Below are positions 26,601 to 41,100 of a stretch of DNA of 64,000 nucleotides, one piece after another; position 1 is the first letter of the stretch; the number at the start of each line of letters is the position of its first letter. Position numbers and translations under genes: made by a program. This DNA comes from Strongylocentrotus droebachiensis (lineage: Eukaryota; Echinodermata; Echinoidea; Camarodonta; Strongylocentrotidae), in contig JAVYIG010002757.1 in the NCBI GenBank assembly GCA_035222895.1, positions 124,001 to 188,000 on the forward strand, written 5' to 3'. Below the pieces are notes generated by a model. It made no database searches. It saw only the letters and a list, made by a program, of their open reading frames with translations, and was not told the origin of the DNA.

Positions 26601-29132
26601 CTTTCTGAAACTGGTTCAAGCTCGTTATGCCGGTCGAGGGACCCCCTCTCTTCGCCATGAACCCGATGCCTCGGTAGGAGCTGTCGTCCGTCCAGAGAGG
26701 AGACCCCCCATACCATTCTACATCCACAGGCTCGGTATTCTGGTAGTAAAGAAGAATCTGGTGGTCTTCACCTAGCGGGCCACATGACTCCACAGTTCCT
26801 TTCATGTTATCCAACATAAAGAGATGGGACCCTAGAGCCATCCAAAGAGGTAATGAAAAAGTATTTCTCAATTATATGAAGGGAAAAAAGACAAGTTAAG
26901 GAGAAGGCGAGAAAACAGACATAGAGGGAAACGGAAAGACAGACAGAGAGAGAGAGATAGAGACGAAAAGACAGAAGAACATATTACATGGGGCCAATCG
27001 GGTTTTAATACGACTACCGACGACGCGACCGCAGCATTCACGTGCGTGCAACATACGCGAAACCGAAGCGCGAGGAGAACTTCGATCTGTTTCGCCAACG
27101 ATAGCGCGCTGACCCAGTTAATTAAGTCCATTCGTTTACGTGCAGTTTTCCAAAAGAAGACGTAGAAGACGAAGATGTCGTTAACCAGTATTTCCCGTGA
27201 TACACTCCCTCTAACTTGGTTAACTGATGGCAAGAAGAAGAAAGATTGAATGTCAAATGTGGTTCTAGGACACCTACTCCCTGGAAATCCACCCCTGGAT
27301 AACCACCCCAAGTCACGTACCCTCTAGGACAACTACCCCCCGGGCAACCATCCTCTAGGACGACTACCCCCAGGACAACTAACCCCTGAGGGGTAATTGT
27401 CCTATAGGATGGTTGTCTGGGGTGGTAATCTGGGGGTAGATGTCCAGGGGGTAGGTGTCCGGATACGGAGAAATGTGAAAGATAGTTGACCTCTTTTAAG
27501 CTCTTTGTCTGGGCGAGTAAAAATTGACATATGATGGATCCTGGTCGGTCCACAGGTAGCCTAAGATCATCAGATATCTTATTGATACACGTCTGTACAG
27601 GGGTACAGACCTGAATACACATTCGCATACCGTACCTACACACAGGCGTGTGCCTGCACGACTCACACACATCCGCCCACACACATGCTTACACTGTTAC
27701 TATTACTACAAATATTTTCATCCAACACTATGACAGTCAGTATAGCACGGTGATTGTTACCTCATCCCTTCCATGGAGAGAATACAGAACTCTTACAAAA
27801 TTATGAACACAGGAGAATTTGAATTTTGGACACGTGTCATATGCTAATTTTCTATTCATGCTCACCATGCCGATCAAATGCCATACTAAACGGAGAAAAT
27901 AAGGATGATTTCTGAATCGGTTGTGTAGTCGTGAAATTGCCTTCTACTCTTAATATTGTAGGAACGATTCCATTCTCCAATGCATACAGGTCTCTGGAAG
28001 ACAAAAATCAAATGAACCTCAAATGAAATTATTTGAGTGAAAAAAGGAGTTCAATTAAAATTATTTTTAGTTATCAAGATATATACAAATCGAAACTAAA
28101 ATCTTTACTCAGTAAAACAAAGTGGGAGCCCTAACATGAAGGTCTATGCGATCAATTCATAACTTTCATTCTCCCGTCCTGGCTTGTCCTCACCGGTGTG
28201 AAACTGCCACCAGTTCCCCGAGAGAGTGCCGTTAGTAACTTGCAAGAGCTACCGGTACTTAATACCTAACTTTGCAAGCAGCCTTCATGAAAATGAAGGC
28301 GGTCATTGTCGCTTCGCGACAGACAGCTACTTCTACTACTATTACTACCACAAGCCAAATTAATAAACAAAGCCCCATATGCATAGCAACATCATCTATC
28401 CATAGTGTACACTTTCAATAAATATGTAGGCTTGCCTGCACACAATGTATGCACATTTTCCACTCCCTGGGGTGCATTCCAGTCATTCGCTATTTTACAG
28501 ACACTCACACTGCTGAGCATCCTACTGGGTACCCATTTAACACCTGGGTGGAGAGTGGCACATGTAGATAAACGTCTTGCCAAAAGGATGTTAGTGCCAT
28601 TAGAGCCAACAAATGAATCTAAACCAGCGCGATAATTATAACAGAATGGAAAGTATGACAAAATTATATCAAATTCAATATAGTAAATATTGAAACCCAT
28701 TGAGTTTTTGTGTAAATGTTTATAACAACGATAACACATATATCATATATTACGTGTTCGGATGAAGGCAAACAGACGTCAGATGATTGGTGGTATTAAA
28801 GCTAGTCCGACCAAAGGGCGCTGAGTTGTAGCCTTGCTGGAGTATTAAATTAGTCTGAGATGCGATTAACCCAAGAATTTCAGACTGGGTATGAATTGTT
28901 ACATCGCTGAAATCTAGGAGGAAATTATGAACAAATAATCAAAAGAACTCACAATTGACGTGACATTGGCAAAGTGCGTAAAAAAAGTGTACAAACGGAT
29001 ACATTTTTGGGGAATGTAATTGAAGAACAAAAATGCAGTAAAGAATAAATACTTATCCAAGTGGGCGGGGAGAGATGTCATGGTAGCTTTGAAAGAATGA
29101 AAACATGCACTTTTAGAGAATAAAAAACAACA

Positions 29133-29173
<41 letters not shown>

Positions 29174-32100
29174 CATTGATTGTCATGGTAAACATGCTGT
29201 CACCAGATGAGTATTCGTTGTGTTAAATCAAAGGAAGCAATAACCAAGCGATAACTTATCAACCTCTTCATGAAATGTAAATCATGGAGTTTCTATCAAT
29301 CTTTACAAAGAATCTTTAACAAGGTCAAATTCTTACCTGTAGAAGTACTCTCAATGACGGGTAATTATTCATCGTATTGAATAAACGCAAGCAATAACTT
29401 AACATTATTATATCAACCACTTTCTGAAATGTAAGTCCCGGAATAGTTACATTCATTCGAAATAATCATCAACCGCGTCAAATCCTTACCCCCATAAGTT
29501 CCCAAAAGTACAGTGTGACCAGAACCGTTCCGGAATGCTCGATTAAGAGTGCCGTATTCAGCGTCAATCCAAAAGATGAGGTCCTCCTTCGGGCTATAGG
29601 CCACAGCTACAGGACGGTGTACATTCGGGATTGGTAGCGGGCGGAAATCTAAGGAATCAGCACTGCTTTCGAAGATAGTCCCAGCTTCCTCGTCACATAC
29701 AAAAATCAGAGGTGTATATTTCGATCCTGTTTTGGAAAGAGAGAAACAAAGAGGTCTTTCACAATGATCGAGAAAGATATTTCCATCCACCTATCAAATT
29801 GTTTAAAGTTTTAATTCATAATTTCAAACGTACTGGCCATAATAAAGAAATATTTGGAAGCTGAAATCCAGACTTGTGCATAACTTCAATGTGTAGAGTC
29901 CAATATTTTCTTCTTCTTCACGAACACTATACTAAATGCCAGGATAAATGACTAGATAGACATTGTGATTCCGGGGAATCCCACAACTTCTCATCAGAGT
30001 GAGAAAAAAGAGAGGGAAAGAGATTATGCACAGCGGCTGTGAGATTATGTAATAGATGTTCCTTAGACAATTCTGGATCACTCCCTCAACAACAAAAAAC
30101 AAAAAAAAAATCATATCACTGATTGGTCCAAATCTATGTTGGTGTTTTAGAAACATTCATGGATGAATAGAAAAAGAAAAAAAATGAATGTATCAGCTAT
30201 GAATACCTAAGCTAAATGATCGTTGCTCATCGACATCTGAAGGGAAATTAGAGTAAAATTACAAAATATTGAAATTGCTTTCAAAACGAAAAGGACAAAC
30301 GTCACTTATCGTCTTATCTTCAATTACACTTTTTAAGTTATTCGGTTAATGATTATGTAAAGTCATGTATCTCAGGAAATAAAACACACAGCATCATATT
30401 ATTTTAAATCATAAGGTACTAGTATAATGTCACATACAATTTTAATGATAAGTTAATTTTTTTTCTAATGAACATGTATATGTGTGATGAATATTACTTT
30501 GAATATATATAAGGTAAATTACCTATCTCACAGGTGGGTCCTGTGTAGCCCGGTACACAGGTGCAAGTGTACATGTTGACTCCATCAATGCACGTACCAC
30601 CATTGCGACAGAAATCGGGGTTACAATCCCATATATCTGCATGAAAAAATTGGAGTAGAAAATACAGAATTTAAGAACAAATCATAATCATCATTCATCA
30701 TCACCCTTTTCTCTCTTGCTCCATAGCTCTATCACGGTCTCGAATTCACTCTCTCGTTCTAATACGTTAACTACTATCTCTTCTTTACCAGCATGACAAT
30801 TTGTCCAAAGTAAGTCTACCAATGGTATTATTCATGTAACATACCCATTAAACATAACATTGTATTGCAATTGTAAATCATGTAAAACAAAATATATGAA
30901 CCATTAGGAATTGATCTCCTGCAAGTGTTTTCTAAAAGTTAAAATATTTCCCTACCCGCATTCTCTCCCCCTCTCATGCGTACTCCCGCTCTCTCCATAT
31001 CACATGGCATTGAACTAAAGGAGCAAAATTCAATTACATATATGAACAAAAATAATGTCCTCCAAAAGATACAAATATAAATAATATATATTCATTATGA
31101 CAACAAAGATTAAAATGGATAATTGTAGGCAAATAGGATAACAATGATCGAGCGAGAAGTACTGAAATTCACCAAAGAAGTACATTTTATTTTGTTAATT
31201 GGGAGTGAAGTGAACAAATATTTTAATATGTCAATGGAATACACTGCTCACATAATTATATATGTTTCAATTAAACAAAATTATGGATTTCAATTCAGTG
31301 TGAATTCTGCAAATGAAACGGTTAGCAATACAAAATCGTATCACCGTAACTCATTTACTCTCTCATCCTTAATTTTTCTCTCTCCTATTCCATCCAGTTT
31401 GCTTCTACATATTCCCTTTAGGTTACCTACTCTCAGCATTTTTTATATTATTTTAGGTGCGTAGGCCAGAGAGTATTGATCCTGAATCACAGGTTCTTAT
31501 GAATCGTCCGTTTTTCGTTTATAAACGTGATTTAATGAGCTGCTCTTTTTTTTTTTTTTTTTTTTTTTTTGGGGGGGGGGGGGAGGGTTGAATTAATCAT
31601 ATTTGTCAATAAAGAGAAGCAACCCGATACAGGAGTAAAGTTGGCTTTAAAGAAATAACAATGAGGGGTGCTTAAGTTTAATTACCTAAATCACAAGTGG
31701 TTCCGCTGTAACCAGGTACACAGGTACAAGTGTACATGTCGACTTCATCCTCACAGCTTCCACCATTCATGCAGGGGTTGCTTTCACATTTATTGATATC
31801 TAAAACCAAATATTAAAACAAAACGGAATTTTCCCAACGATACAAGCAAAACTGATTTCTCTATGAATTAAAGCTGTTTCCCTATTTGAAAATAACTATA
31901 GAAATAGCATACATGTAAACTCAACGAAATATTAGGAAATAATCTTTAAGAAGTGGAGATGATGCACACTCGGGTACAAGCTTGAAATCCAGTGGCAACA
32001 GGGAATCCAATTTTATAGCACATTTGAGCATTCACGTAAATGAACTACACAAATTTAATTCATTCATTATATCTCCTCTTATCATTATAATCATGATCAA

Positions 32101-35100
32101 TATCATTATCATTAATTGAATCACTGATAATAATAATCTCAATTACATAATAATACTAGTAAAATTCATATACCGCTAAGTAATGATGTTTCTAAGCACT
32201 GTACTATTGCTACCCCAGCATTAGCCGAACAGCCCTGATACGGCGCTCTGGCATTCGAAGAATGTCTTCCTACGGGGTACTCATTTACATCACCTAGGTA
32301 AAGAGTGGCAAATGTAGATTAATATCTTGCCAAAGGACATGGGTGCTGCGGCAGGACTAGAACTGCAAACCACGTGATCCACAGTCGGAAGACGAAACCA
32401 CTAGACCATAACACTTCTACATTAACACTATATCATTATTATTTTATACTAATTGAAACGGGTATTTTCATTAAATGTACAGTTATATCACAAAAATTTA
32501 ATCTGGAGGTGAACGATTTAGTTTTAAATGTCACATCGTACCCTAAACGTACAATAATGTTAAAGACAGATACAAAACATATACTCTTACCGTCAAAAAC
32601 ATGGAAGCCTCCTGGTCGCGAAAAGCCACCTGGTAGAAAGTAGTTCTTTGGCCACGAATGCTGAGATCCTTCACTTACTCCTATACCATTAATTTGCCAA
32701 TCGGTCCACATCAGAGTTCCATGGTGGAAAATAATATCAAATGGATGATGGAGCGTACCATGGGAACTATCTAGAAGGAGTTTCCGGTTACTGCCAGAGA
32801 GGTCTGAGGATTCGATCTTGTCCAGGAAAGCGTCGCACCAATAGATCCGTGAATCTGGACAGAAAGTCAAGATAAAGTTGAGATCCGGGCGCTGTAACAC
32901 AATATTTAGTGATGGGTTGTACGATTGATCAATCGTACAGTCAATTGTTTTTGACATCATGGTCATGATATAATAATAGCAATCAATTGCTGAGATAAAC
33001 TTCGGTCGTTGGCCAAGGTCCTGCCATTGCATTGCAAGAAACGGGAACAAAGGAACTGAAAATAGTTGGTAATGGAGAATATGAGAATTTAAATTTAATG
33101 TGAGGTTCGGAATGATTTGAGAATGAAAAGATATTAACTTCATCTTACTGAAAATATCATTCACTGCACACAGAAATGGGTATATGGGACTGAATATGAA
33201 TGGGTATGAAAGTTTGGTCCAAGCTTATCAGCTATTTTGGTTATATCTCAAATACACCCAGATGTTAAATGTGTACCCGGAAGGATGCGACCGTCATTGT
33301 TGGTCAAACAGTTTTTAAACGTCAAGTAACGACAGACTGGAATGCTCGCCAGGGGGTGGAGATTGTGTACACAGTGCGTGCGGGCAAGAACTGAACCCAA
33401 TGACCGGGGTAATAGTACATCTGTAAAGCACTTAGAGACATTGTATTAAGCGCTATATAAGCGGAATATGATAATTATTATTATGTGATTATGGTGATAA
33501 ATAAAAGCTTTTAAGATGAACATTTCTGAAATTATTAAATTTGCCCATTGTTTCAGACCTTTAAAGGTGAAATTCAAAGAAAATCACAAATATGTCAACT
33601 AATGTATAACTAGAAACTGGTAAGCTAACAGATGGCCATCGTTCAAGTTTTAGGTCAACTACATATCGGGTGATTTATAAAAATACAAATACAACCACCT
33701 CCATAGCAGCTGGGTTATACGAGAGATTCGCCGGAAAAATAACGATGTTTTAATGACGTCACTATATGGACCAATACTGCCAAAGCAGACGACATACCCT
33801 AAAGAATGAACATAATTGCAAAGCTAATATTTGTCAAATTTTAATGGGTTTAGTGTATATAAATGTAATGGCATGTCAAACCGTTCAAAAGGGGATATGA
33901 CCCGATTCTGATAACTCAAATCTTTTGCTTGTAAATACACAGGATAGGGGTTAATTAACAATAAAAGAAACCAGACTTTCAAATTGAAAAAAAAAACCCG
34001 GAATGATATTAAGGACGGCATTTGCTCCCTCTTGAAACGCCGAACATACCGCGGTGTGTGCAGCTGAATATACAATGGCGTCTTATTTTGTTTACAAGCG
34101 ACAGATTCCTTTATTTTGTGTATTGCTGCATTTGTCATAAAAATAAAACCATGCGCGGGGTTTAGAGTGAAGCAATATATTGTTCATTTAGCCTGACGGT
34201 AGTGAAGTAAGAGAAAGAACTCAAGAGAAGATGAAAACACAGGCACTGAAAATGTGTGAGATGTCATGGGACATCGTCTGCTTGTGCAAATCATGTCCAT
34301 ACTGTGATCTCACACATCTCAGCAGCGTTCGGAGAGCTCTTCAGGTGCTATGCCGGGGCTGTATTTAAGCGTTTTGTAATGTATAATAATCATTACTTCG
34401 AATATTTCGAAGCATTGAATTTTGATAACCTTGTCGAATCATAGTTTCAACTTTGCAATAATGAAAATAAAGTTGGTTTTTAAAATCAATGAATATCTAC
34501 TTTAAGCTTTTATGACAATTACATCTAGACCGTCAAGGAAAAAAAAATGAGAATCTCTGTTTTATGCTGACGACAGAATTTTAAATTTCAGTTCATCTTC
34601 ATTTTCTTACAATTCCTTTTTCATTGTTCTTGTACAAGTATTTTACATGTAGAAGTTTACTTGGAATACGCCTGAAAACCAGCATGGTTGTTTTCATAGG
34701 CTTTAATTATTAGGTTTTGTGTATATTGAATTTAAACTTGGAAACCCCAAATTTCGAAGAGAGTAATAATTGAAGAGTCCCGGAATTAGAAAAACTGACA
34801 AATCTAAATAAATTAAAACTGTTTCCATCTATGTTGGTGTTTGTTTCAGAATAGTTCAAGCATAGGTTTGGTCCCATGGCTGAAATAATGTGGACAGCAT
34901 TTCAAACTCACCGTCTCTATCATATGTGATACCGTTAGGCCAGCCCAGACCTGTGCTGATAACAACCTGCCGATTCTTGCCGTTGAGGTCGCACAATTCT
35001 ATGTTTGGAGAATCTCCCCATTCCGTCCAATAGATCATTCTGAAATCAGGTGAGGCTGATTTAAAATCTTATCAAGTTGTTTAATAATCAAATTGAATTT

Positions 35101-38100
35101 ATTTATGTACAGACGATATTTAAATTGAAAAAGCCATAATTCAAGCTTCTCCCTGCGTAACTACGTATATTTTGAGGAAGACTTGCAAAATTAACGTTGG
35201 TTTGGATAAGAAAAAAGATTCATGATACGACAAACGTGACTAGGGCTTGTCGAATCAGGCAATGAAGGATAAGAAAGGTACATTATGAAGGTTGTTTTAT
35301 GATCTATGCTCATCAACTGATGTATACGCCTTGAATACATGTTAAATTAACAAATGACCCAAACTTTTTGATTGAGTTGTTCATAAATTAAGTTTTTTTC
35401 AAAAGCTAAGGCTGCACAGATTATTACAATGCGATTCATTATTTTTCTATTTGGAACCATAAGGGTGTAAATTCATATACTATAACACAGAGTTAACGCC
35501 TTTCTGGCTCTGAACTGATACTGTGCTCATATTAAGGTCTATCTCAAGGGATGCTCAACGCTCCTTCCTACAAAGTATAGCATTATTACCCTGGCTTTAA
35601 CCAAGCTGCCCTTAGGCATTCACGGAATATCTTCCTACCAAGTGCCTATTTACTGCGCCCGGATGAAGAGTTGCCAATATAGATTAGTGTTTCGCAAAAT
35701 GACATAAGTGCCGCGCCGGGATTCGAACACGAACTATGCAATCCACAGTCTGACACCCTACCCACTAAACCACAACACCTTTACGTTTCATACAGTCAAT
35801 CGAAACACATGGAGCAATATCAAAATGAAACCTGTTGGTTGATACGATGATTATCGCTCTCGGTTTATCGAGGTCTGAAAGAATGTTGTGTCTGCCTGTG
35901 CCATTGGGGTAAACCGCTTCTATCGTGTTGTGAAGTGCATCAGTCCAATATATGGTCTTGGTTTTAACATCAAAGTACATTCCATCAGGTGCTGAAGGGA
36001 AAATAATTGAGGAACGGTTTATGAACAGGTAGAGGGGTTTTCAATGTGTATATAATTTCCAATTTTGGTCGAATTTGATTGGATTGTTGAGTGGTAAAGG
36101 GTTTTTACTGTGTTCATCGAAGAAGTCCAATGTTTATTGCAGAAAATGCTACGTGATTTCCGTGATGAATTAGGAGAGAGAGAGAAAATGGTCTTCAATC
36201 TAAAATTGGGAGAGAAAATGCACATGCGATTGCAAATATTACATGAATACGTTAACACAACAATACCTGTGCAGTTTTATTTTATATTTTAGAGGCTGTT
36301 ATCAACCTGATTAGCTTTTTCGCTACGCTGTGAATGACGCAACTTAACTCAAATTCCACGAATTCATTTAGCAAAAATAAAATGTTCATCATGAAAAGTC
36401 TAAAGGCCAAGTATGAAAGATCTGATGAAGAAAAAAAAATCGAAAACGAGTGACAAAAAAATGTTGACCAACTTACTCCCGAGCCCAGCTATAACTGTTT
36501 TCTGGTTAGTCCCATCAATGCGTGCTGAGCTTATTGTAGCGGCAGAACTATCCGTCCAGTAGACGATGCCGTCCACTGGGTCATAGTCAACGGCCACGGG
36601 AGTTTGCAGACCAGTCAGGGGCAGCTGGGTGAAGGTGAGGTTGGTCGCTGTTGCCATGAATATCGCACCTTCGGCTAAGTCGGTTACAAAGACGATGGAA
36701 TCTGTTTTGATTACAATAATAAATAATAATAATAATCATGTTACTACTACTACTACTACTACTACATTTACTAATAGTTAAACTAATAATAGAAATAACA
36801 ATAACAACAATGATAATAGCAATAATAATGATAATCACGATTGTAATAATTATGATAATAATAATGATACACCTGACGACGGACTGTATACTGCAATTGA
36901 AGAAGACGAAGAAGAGTGATAGCTATTATAATGATAATAATACTCATGATCAGGATCTTATTTACCCAGGGTAGTTGCATAAGTTTTTATACTGCGCTTG
37001 GATTGAGGGTCAAGTGAATGAACATACATTGAAAAGGATTGGCAAGTTGAACAGTTTGGGAGGCATTTAATATAGCTTCTCAGTTTCCTTTCTAAATTCA
37101 GTACACAAATCCAAGCATATTAAAGTTTAATGTCATTTTTTTTCTGACCAGGTTCATCAGAATAGCAGTTGGCTTCATCCAGCTCGTCGTCACAGTCTAT
37201 TAGTCCATCACATCTCCATGATATTGGTATGCAGACCGTATCATTGCATGTGAACTCATCTTCAAGACAATCTTCTCCTGCTTGCCTTTCGTAAGCTTGG
37301 CCTACAGGTAAGGTAATAACATAAGCAATAATGATGATGATGATAATAATAATGATAATAATACTAATGGTAATAATAATAATATTAATAATGATAACAA
37401 CAATAATGATAATTTTCATAATTATAATGATGATAATTACAATAAAAATAATGATAACAGATCAGTTGAGGGCACATATACAAATAACAACTAAATATCA
37501 AGATATCTTTGATTTTAAACATGGTAACTGTCAATCGATATATTCTAGAAATAATCATAGCCAAACAAATGGAAGTGCTTTATGATCACTTTTGTTTGCC
37601 GTCTCGAAGAGAATGTTTAGACCTTCTTACATACATGTACCTAATTCTGAGTGAGGTACACAACAACCAAACATAACGTAACTAAATGCCGAACCTTCTG
37701 TTAGAAGAATGCCATGTTGAGTCTCAACATAGTCATGTATCAAGATTTTCGCATAAGACGTATTTATATTTCGTCAAAGCTAGTACTTATATCATTTACC
37801 ATCGGTCCATAAATAAATGGTGTTTATATAATTTGTATAAACACTTATCCTGCATGCGTCTCGATGGGTCTTCATAGTTTTGTATAAATGCCCTTTCAAC
37901 ACGAAATCCCCTATGCGCACACTAGGAAAATAAATCCTAAAACACCTTATGTGTTATGTATTCATGGAATATCTAAGTCCTTTGTGATTTTCATATTTAC
38001 CTGTGTTCACCTAGGGAAAAGAATCACTTGTTTTTTTTCGTTGGGTCTAGAAAACCTCTTCGTTATCAAACGGCCTTCAAGTCAGTTCGACTCTTTTAAT

Positions 38101-41100
38101 TTACATAGAACCATAGTTGATACTTTTTTCCTCAGTGTAGCATAACATAATTATTATTTTATTATTTGTGTTAACCAACACTTTAACTAGATCAAATTGA
38201 CACTCTCATATTCATATTCAAAACGATATGTTTGGTCGTATCTGTATTTCAATAGTTTACATGCCGGGTTGGGATTTAAACCCTCAACCCTTAAATTGAG
38301 AGTAAAGTTAACGCACCACCGTACCACGACTGCTCCACGAGATGATGGTACGTCGGTACTCACCGTAGTAAACATGCATTCCTGTTGCTTTCTGAAACTG
38401 GTTCAAGCTCGTAATGCCGGTCGAGGGACCCCCTCTCTTCGCCATGAACCCGATGCCTCGGTATGAGCTATCGTCCGTCCAGAGAGGAGACCCCCCATAC
38501 CATTCTACATCCACAGGCTCGGTATTCTGGTAGTAAAGAAGAATCTGGTGGTCTTCACCTAGCGGGCCACATGACTCCACAGTTCCTTTCATGTTATCCA
38601 ACATAAAGAGATGGGACCCTAGAGCCATCCAAAGAGGTATTGAACAAGTATTTCTCAATTATATGAAGGGAAAAAAAGACAAGTAAAGGAGAAGGCGAGA
38701 AAACAGACAGAAAGGAAAACGGAAAGACAGAGAGAGAGAGAGAGAGAAAAAGAGAGAGATAGAGACGAAAAGACGGGAGAACATATTACAAAAGTGATTA
38801 CAAATACCAAAATCCTGGATAATGATTATGTTAAAGGGAGTGTTATGACAAGACTATGTGTATTTCCCGTAGCCCTACTCGGGGCCAATCGGGTTTTAAT
38901 ACGACTACCGACGACGCGCGACCGCATCATTCACGTGCGTGCAACATACACGAAACCGAAACGCGAGGAGAACTTCGGTCTGTTTCGCCAACGCTAGCGC
39001 GCTGACCCAGTTAAGTCCATTCGTTGACGTGCAGTTGTCCAAAAGAAGACGTAGATGGCGTTAACCAGTATTTCCCATGATACTCCCTCTAACTTGGTTA
39101 ACTGATGGCAAGAGGAAGAAAGAGTAAATGCCAAATGTGGATCTAGGACACCTACTCCCTGGACAGCCACCCCTGGGTAACCACCCCAAGTCACGTACCC
39201 CCTAGGACAACTACCCCTAGGACAACTACCCCCTAGGGCAACCGACCTCTAGGACGACTACCCCCAGGACAACTACCCCCTGACAACTATCCCTAGACAT
39301 CTATCCCCTAGGAAAACTACCCCCTAGGACAACTACCCCCTAGGGCAACGACCATCTAGGACAACTACCCCTTAGGACAACAAACCCCGGACAACTACCT
39401 CGAGACAACCACCCCAGGGTAGTTGTTCGTGGGGTAATTGTCCTATAGGATGGTTGTCTTGGGTGGTAATCTGGGGGTAGATATCCAGGGGGTAGGTGTC
39501 CGGATACGGAGAAATGTGAAAGATAGTTGAGCTCTGGTAAGCTCTTTGTCTGGGCGAGTAAAAATTGACATATGATGGATCCTGGTCGGTCCCCAGCTAG
39601 CCTAAGATCATCAGATATCTTATTGATACACGTCTGTACAGGGGTACAGACCTGACTACACATTCACATACCGTACCTACACACAGGCGTGTGCCTGCAC
39701 GAGTAACACACATCCGCCCACACACATGCTTACACTGTTACTATTTACTACGAATATTTTCATCCAACACTATGACAGTCAGTAAAGCACAGTGATTGTT
39801 ACCTCATCCCTTCCATGGAGAGAATAGAGAACTCTTAAAAAAAATATGAACACAGGAGAATTTGAATTTTGGACACGTGTCATATGCTAATTTTCTATTC
39901 ATGCTCACCATGCCGATCAAATGCCATACTAAAAGGAGAAAATAAGGATGATTTCTGAATCGGTTGTGTAGTCGTGAAATTGCCTTCTACTCTTAATATT
40001 GTAGGAACGATTCCATTCTCCAATGCATACAGGTCTCTGGAAGACAAAAATCAAATGAACCTCAAATGAAATAATTTGAGTGAAAAAAGGAGTTCAATTG
40101 AAATTATTTGTAGTTATCAAGATATATACAAATCGAAACTAAAATCTGTACTCAGTAAAACAAAGTGGGAGCCCTAACATGAAGGTCTATGCGATCAATT
40201 CATAACTTTCATTCTCCTTGCAACTCTTACCATCTTACTACTGTATATAGCCAAATTGCAGGGTCTAGTGGTTCACACCCGTCCTGGCTTGTCCTCGCCG
40301 GTGTGAAACTGCCACCAGTTCCCCGAGAGAGTGCCGTTAGTAACTTGCAAGAGCTACCGGTACTTAATACCTACCTTTGCAAGCAGCCTTCATGAAAATG
40401 AAGGCGGTCATTGTCGCTTCGTGACAGACAGCTACTTCTACTACTACTACTACTACTACTATATAGCCAAATTAATAAACAAAGCCCCATATGCATAGCA
40501 ACATCATCTATCCATAGTGTACACTTTCGATAAAAATATAGGCTTGCCTGCACACAATGTATGCACATTTTCCACTCCCTGGGGTGCATTCTAGTTATTC
40601 TACAGACACTCACACTGATGAGCATACTATATTAACGTTCGAATCCTACTGGGTACACATTTAACACCTGGGTGGAGAGTGGCACATGTAGATAAACGTC
40701 TTGCCAAAAGGAAGTTAGTGCCATTAGAGCCAACAAATGAATCTAAACCAGCGCGATAATTACATCAGAATGGAGAGTCTGACAATATTATATCAAATTC
40801 AATACAGTAAATTTTCAAACCCATTGGCCTGAATCCACAAAGGAGGTTTGTCGACAAACTGAGGTTTATGTACGTCATATGACGCGTTTTGACGCGTTTT
40901 TTACAAACCTGGTTTGTAAATAACAAAAGGAGGTTTGTCGAAACAAAAGGAGGTTTGTCGACAAACCGAGGTTTGTCGACAAACCTCCTTTGTGAATTCG
41001 GGCTATTAAGTTTTTTTGTAATTTATAACAACGATAACACATATATCATATATTACGTGTTCGGATGAAGGCAAACAGACGTCAGATAATTGGTGGTATT

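Larger units (their letters stand above)
27992..29489. other. Intron of propeller 1 (block 1)
   Basis: SINE fragment 28475-28632 and (AT)n at 29137-29170; otherwise AT-rich sequence shared with block 2. No exon seen. Confidence 0.55.
16070..30090 (-). repeat. Segmental duplication, block 1 (propeller-LDLa-propeller-EGF)
   Basis: Exons and introns align in order with 30640-42750. Corresponding exon ends lie 12,667 bp apart at the right side and about 13 kb apart further left because of copy-specific insertions (16339-17758, 18063-18689 and 25129-26420 here). Intron identity is high but with many substitutions and indels, so it is older than the last homogenisation of the EGF array. Confidence 0.9.

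Noticed and set aside
39340-39663. Repetitive Pro/Gly-rich frames over 27.1-27.7 and 39.0-39.7 kb
   Set aside because: They are readings of the CTAGGACAACTACCCC minisatellite.
40035-40036. Canonical CCAG acceptor for exon 39909-40034
   Set aside because: It would make the exon 128 nt and shift the frame. The CCAGAG site keeps phase 1-1 and the propeller reading frame in both blocks.
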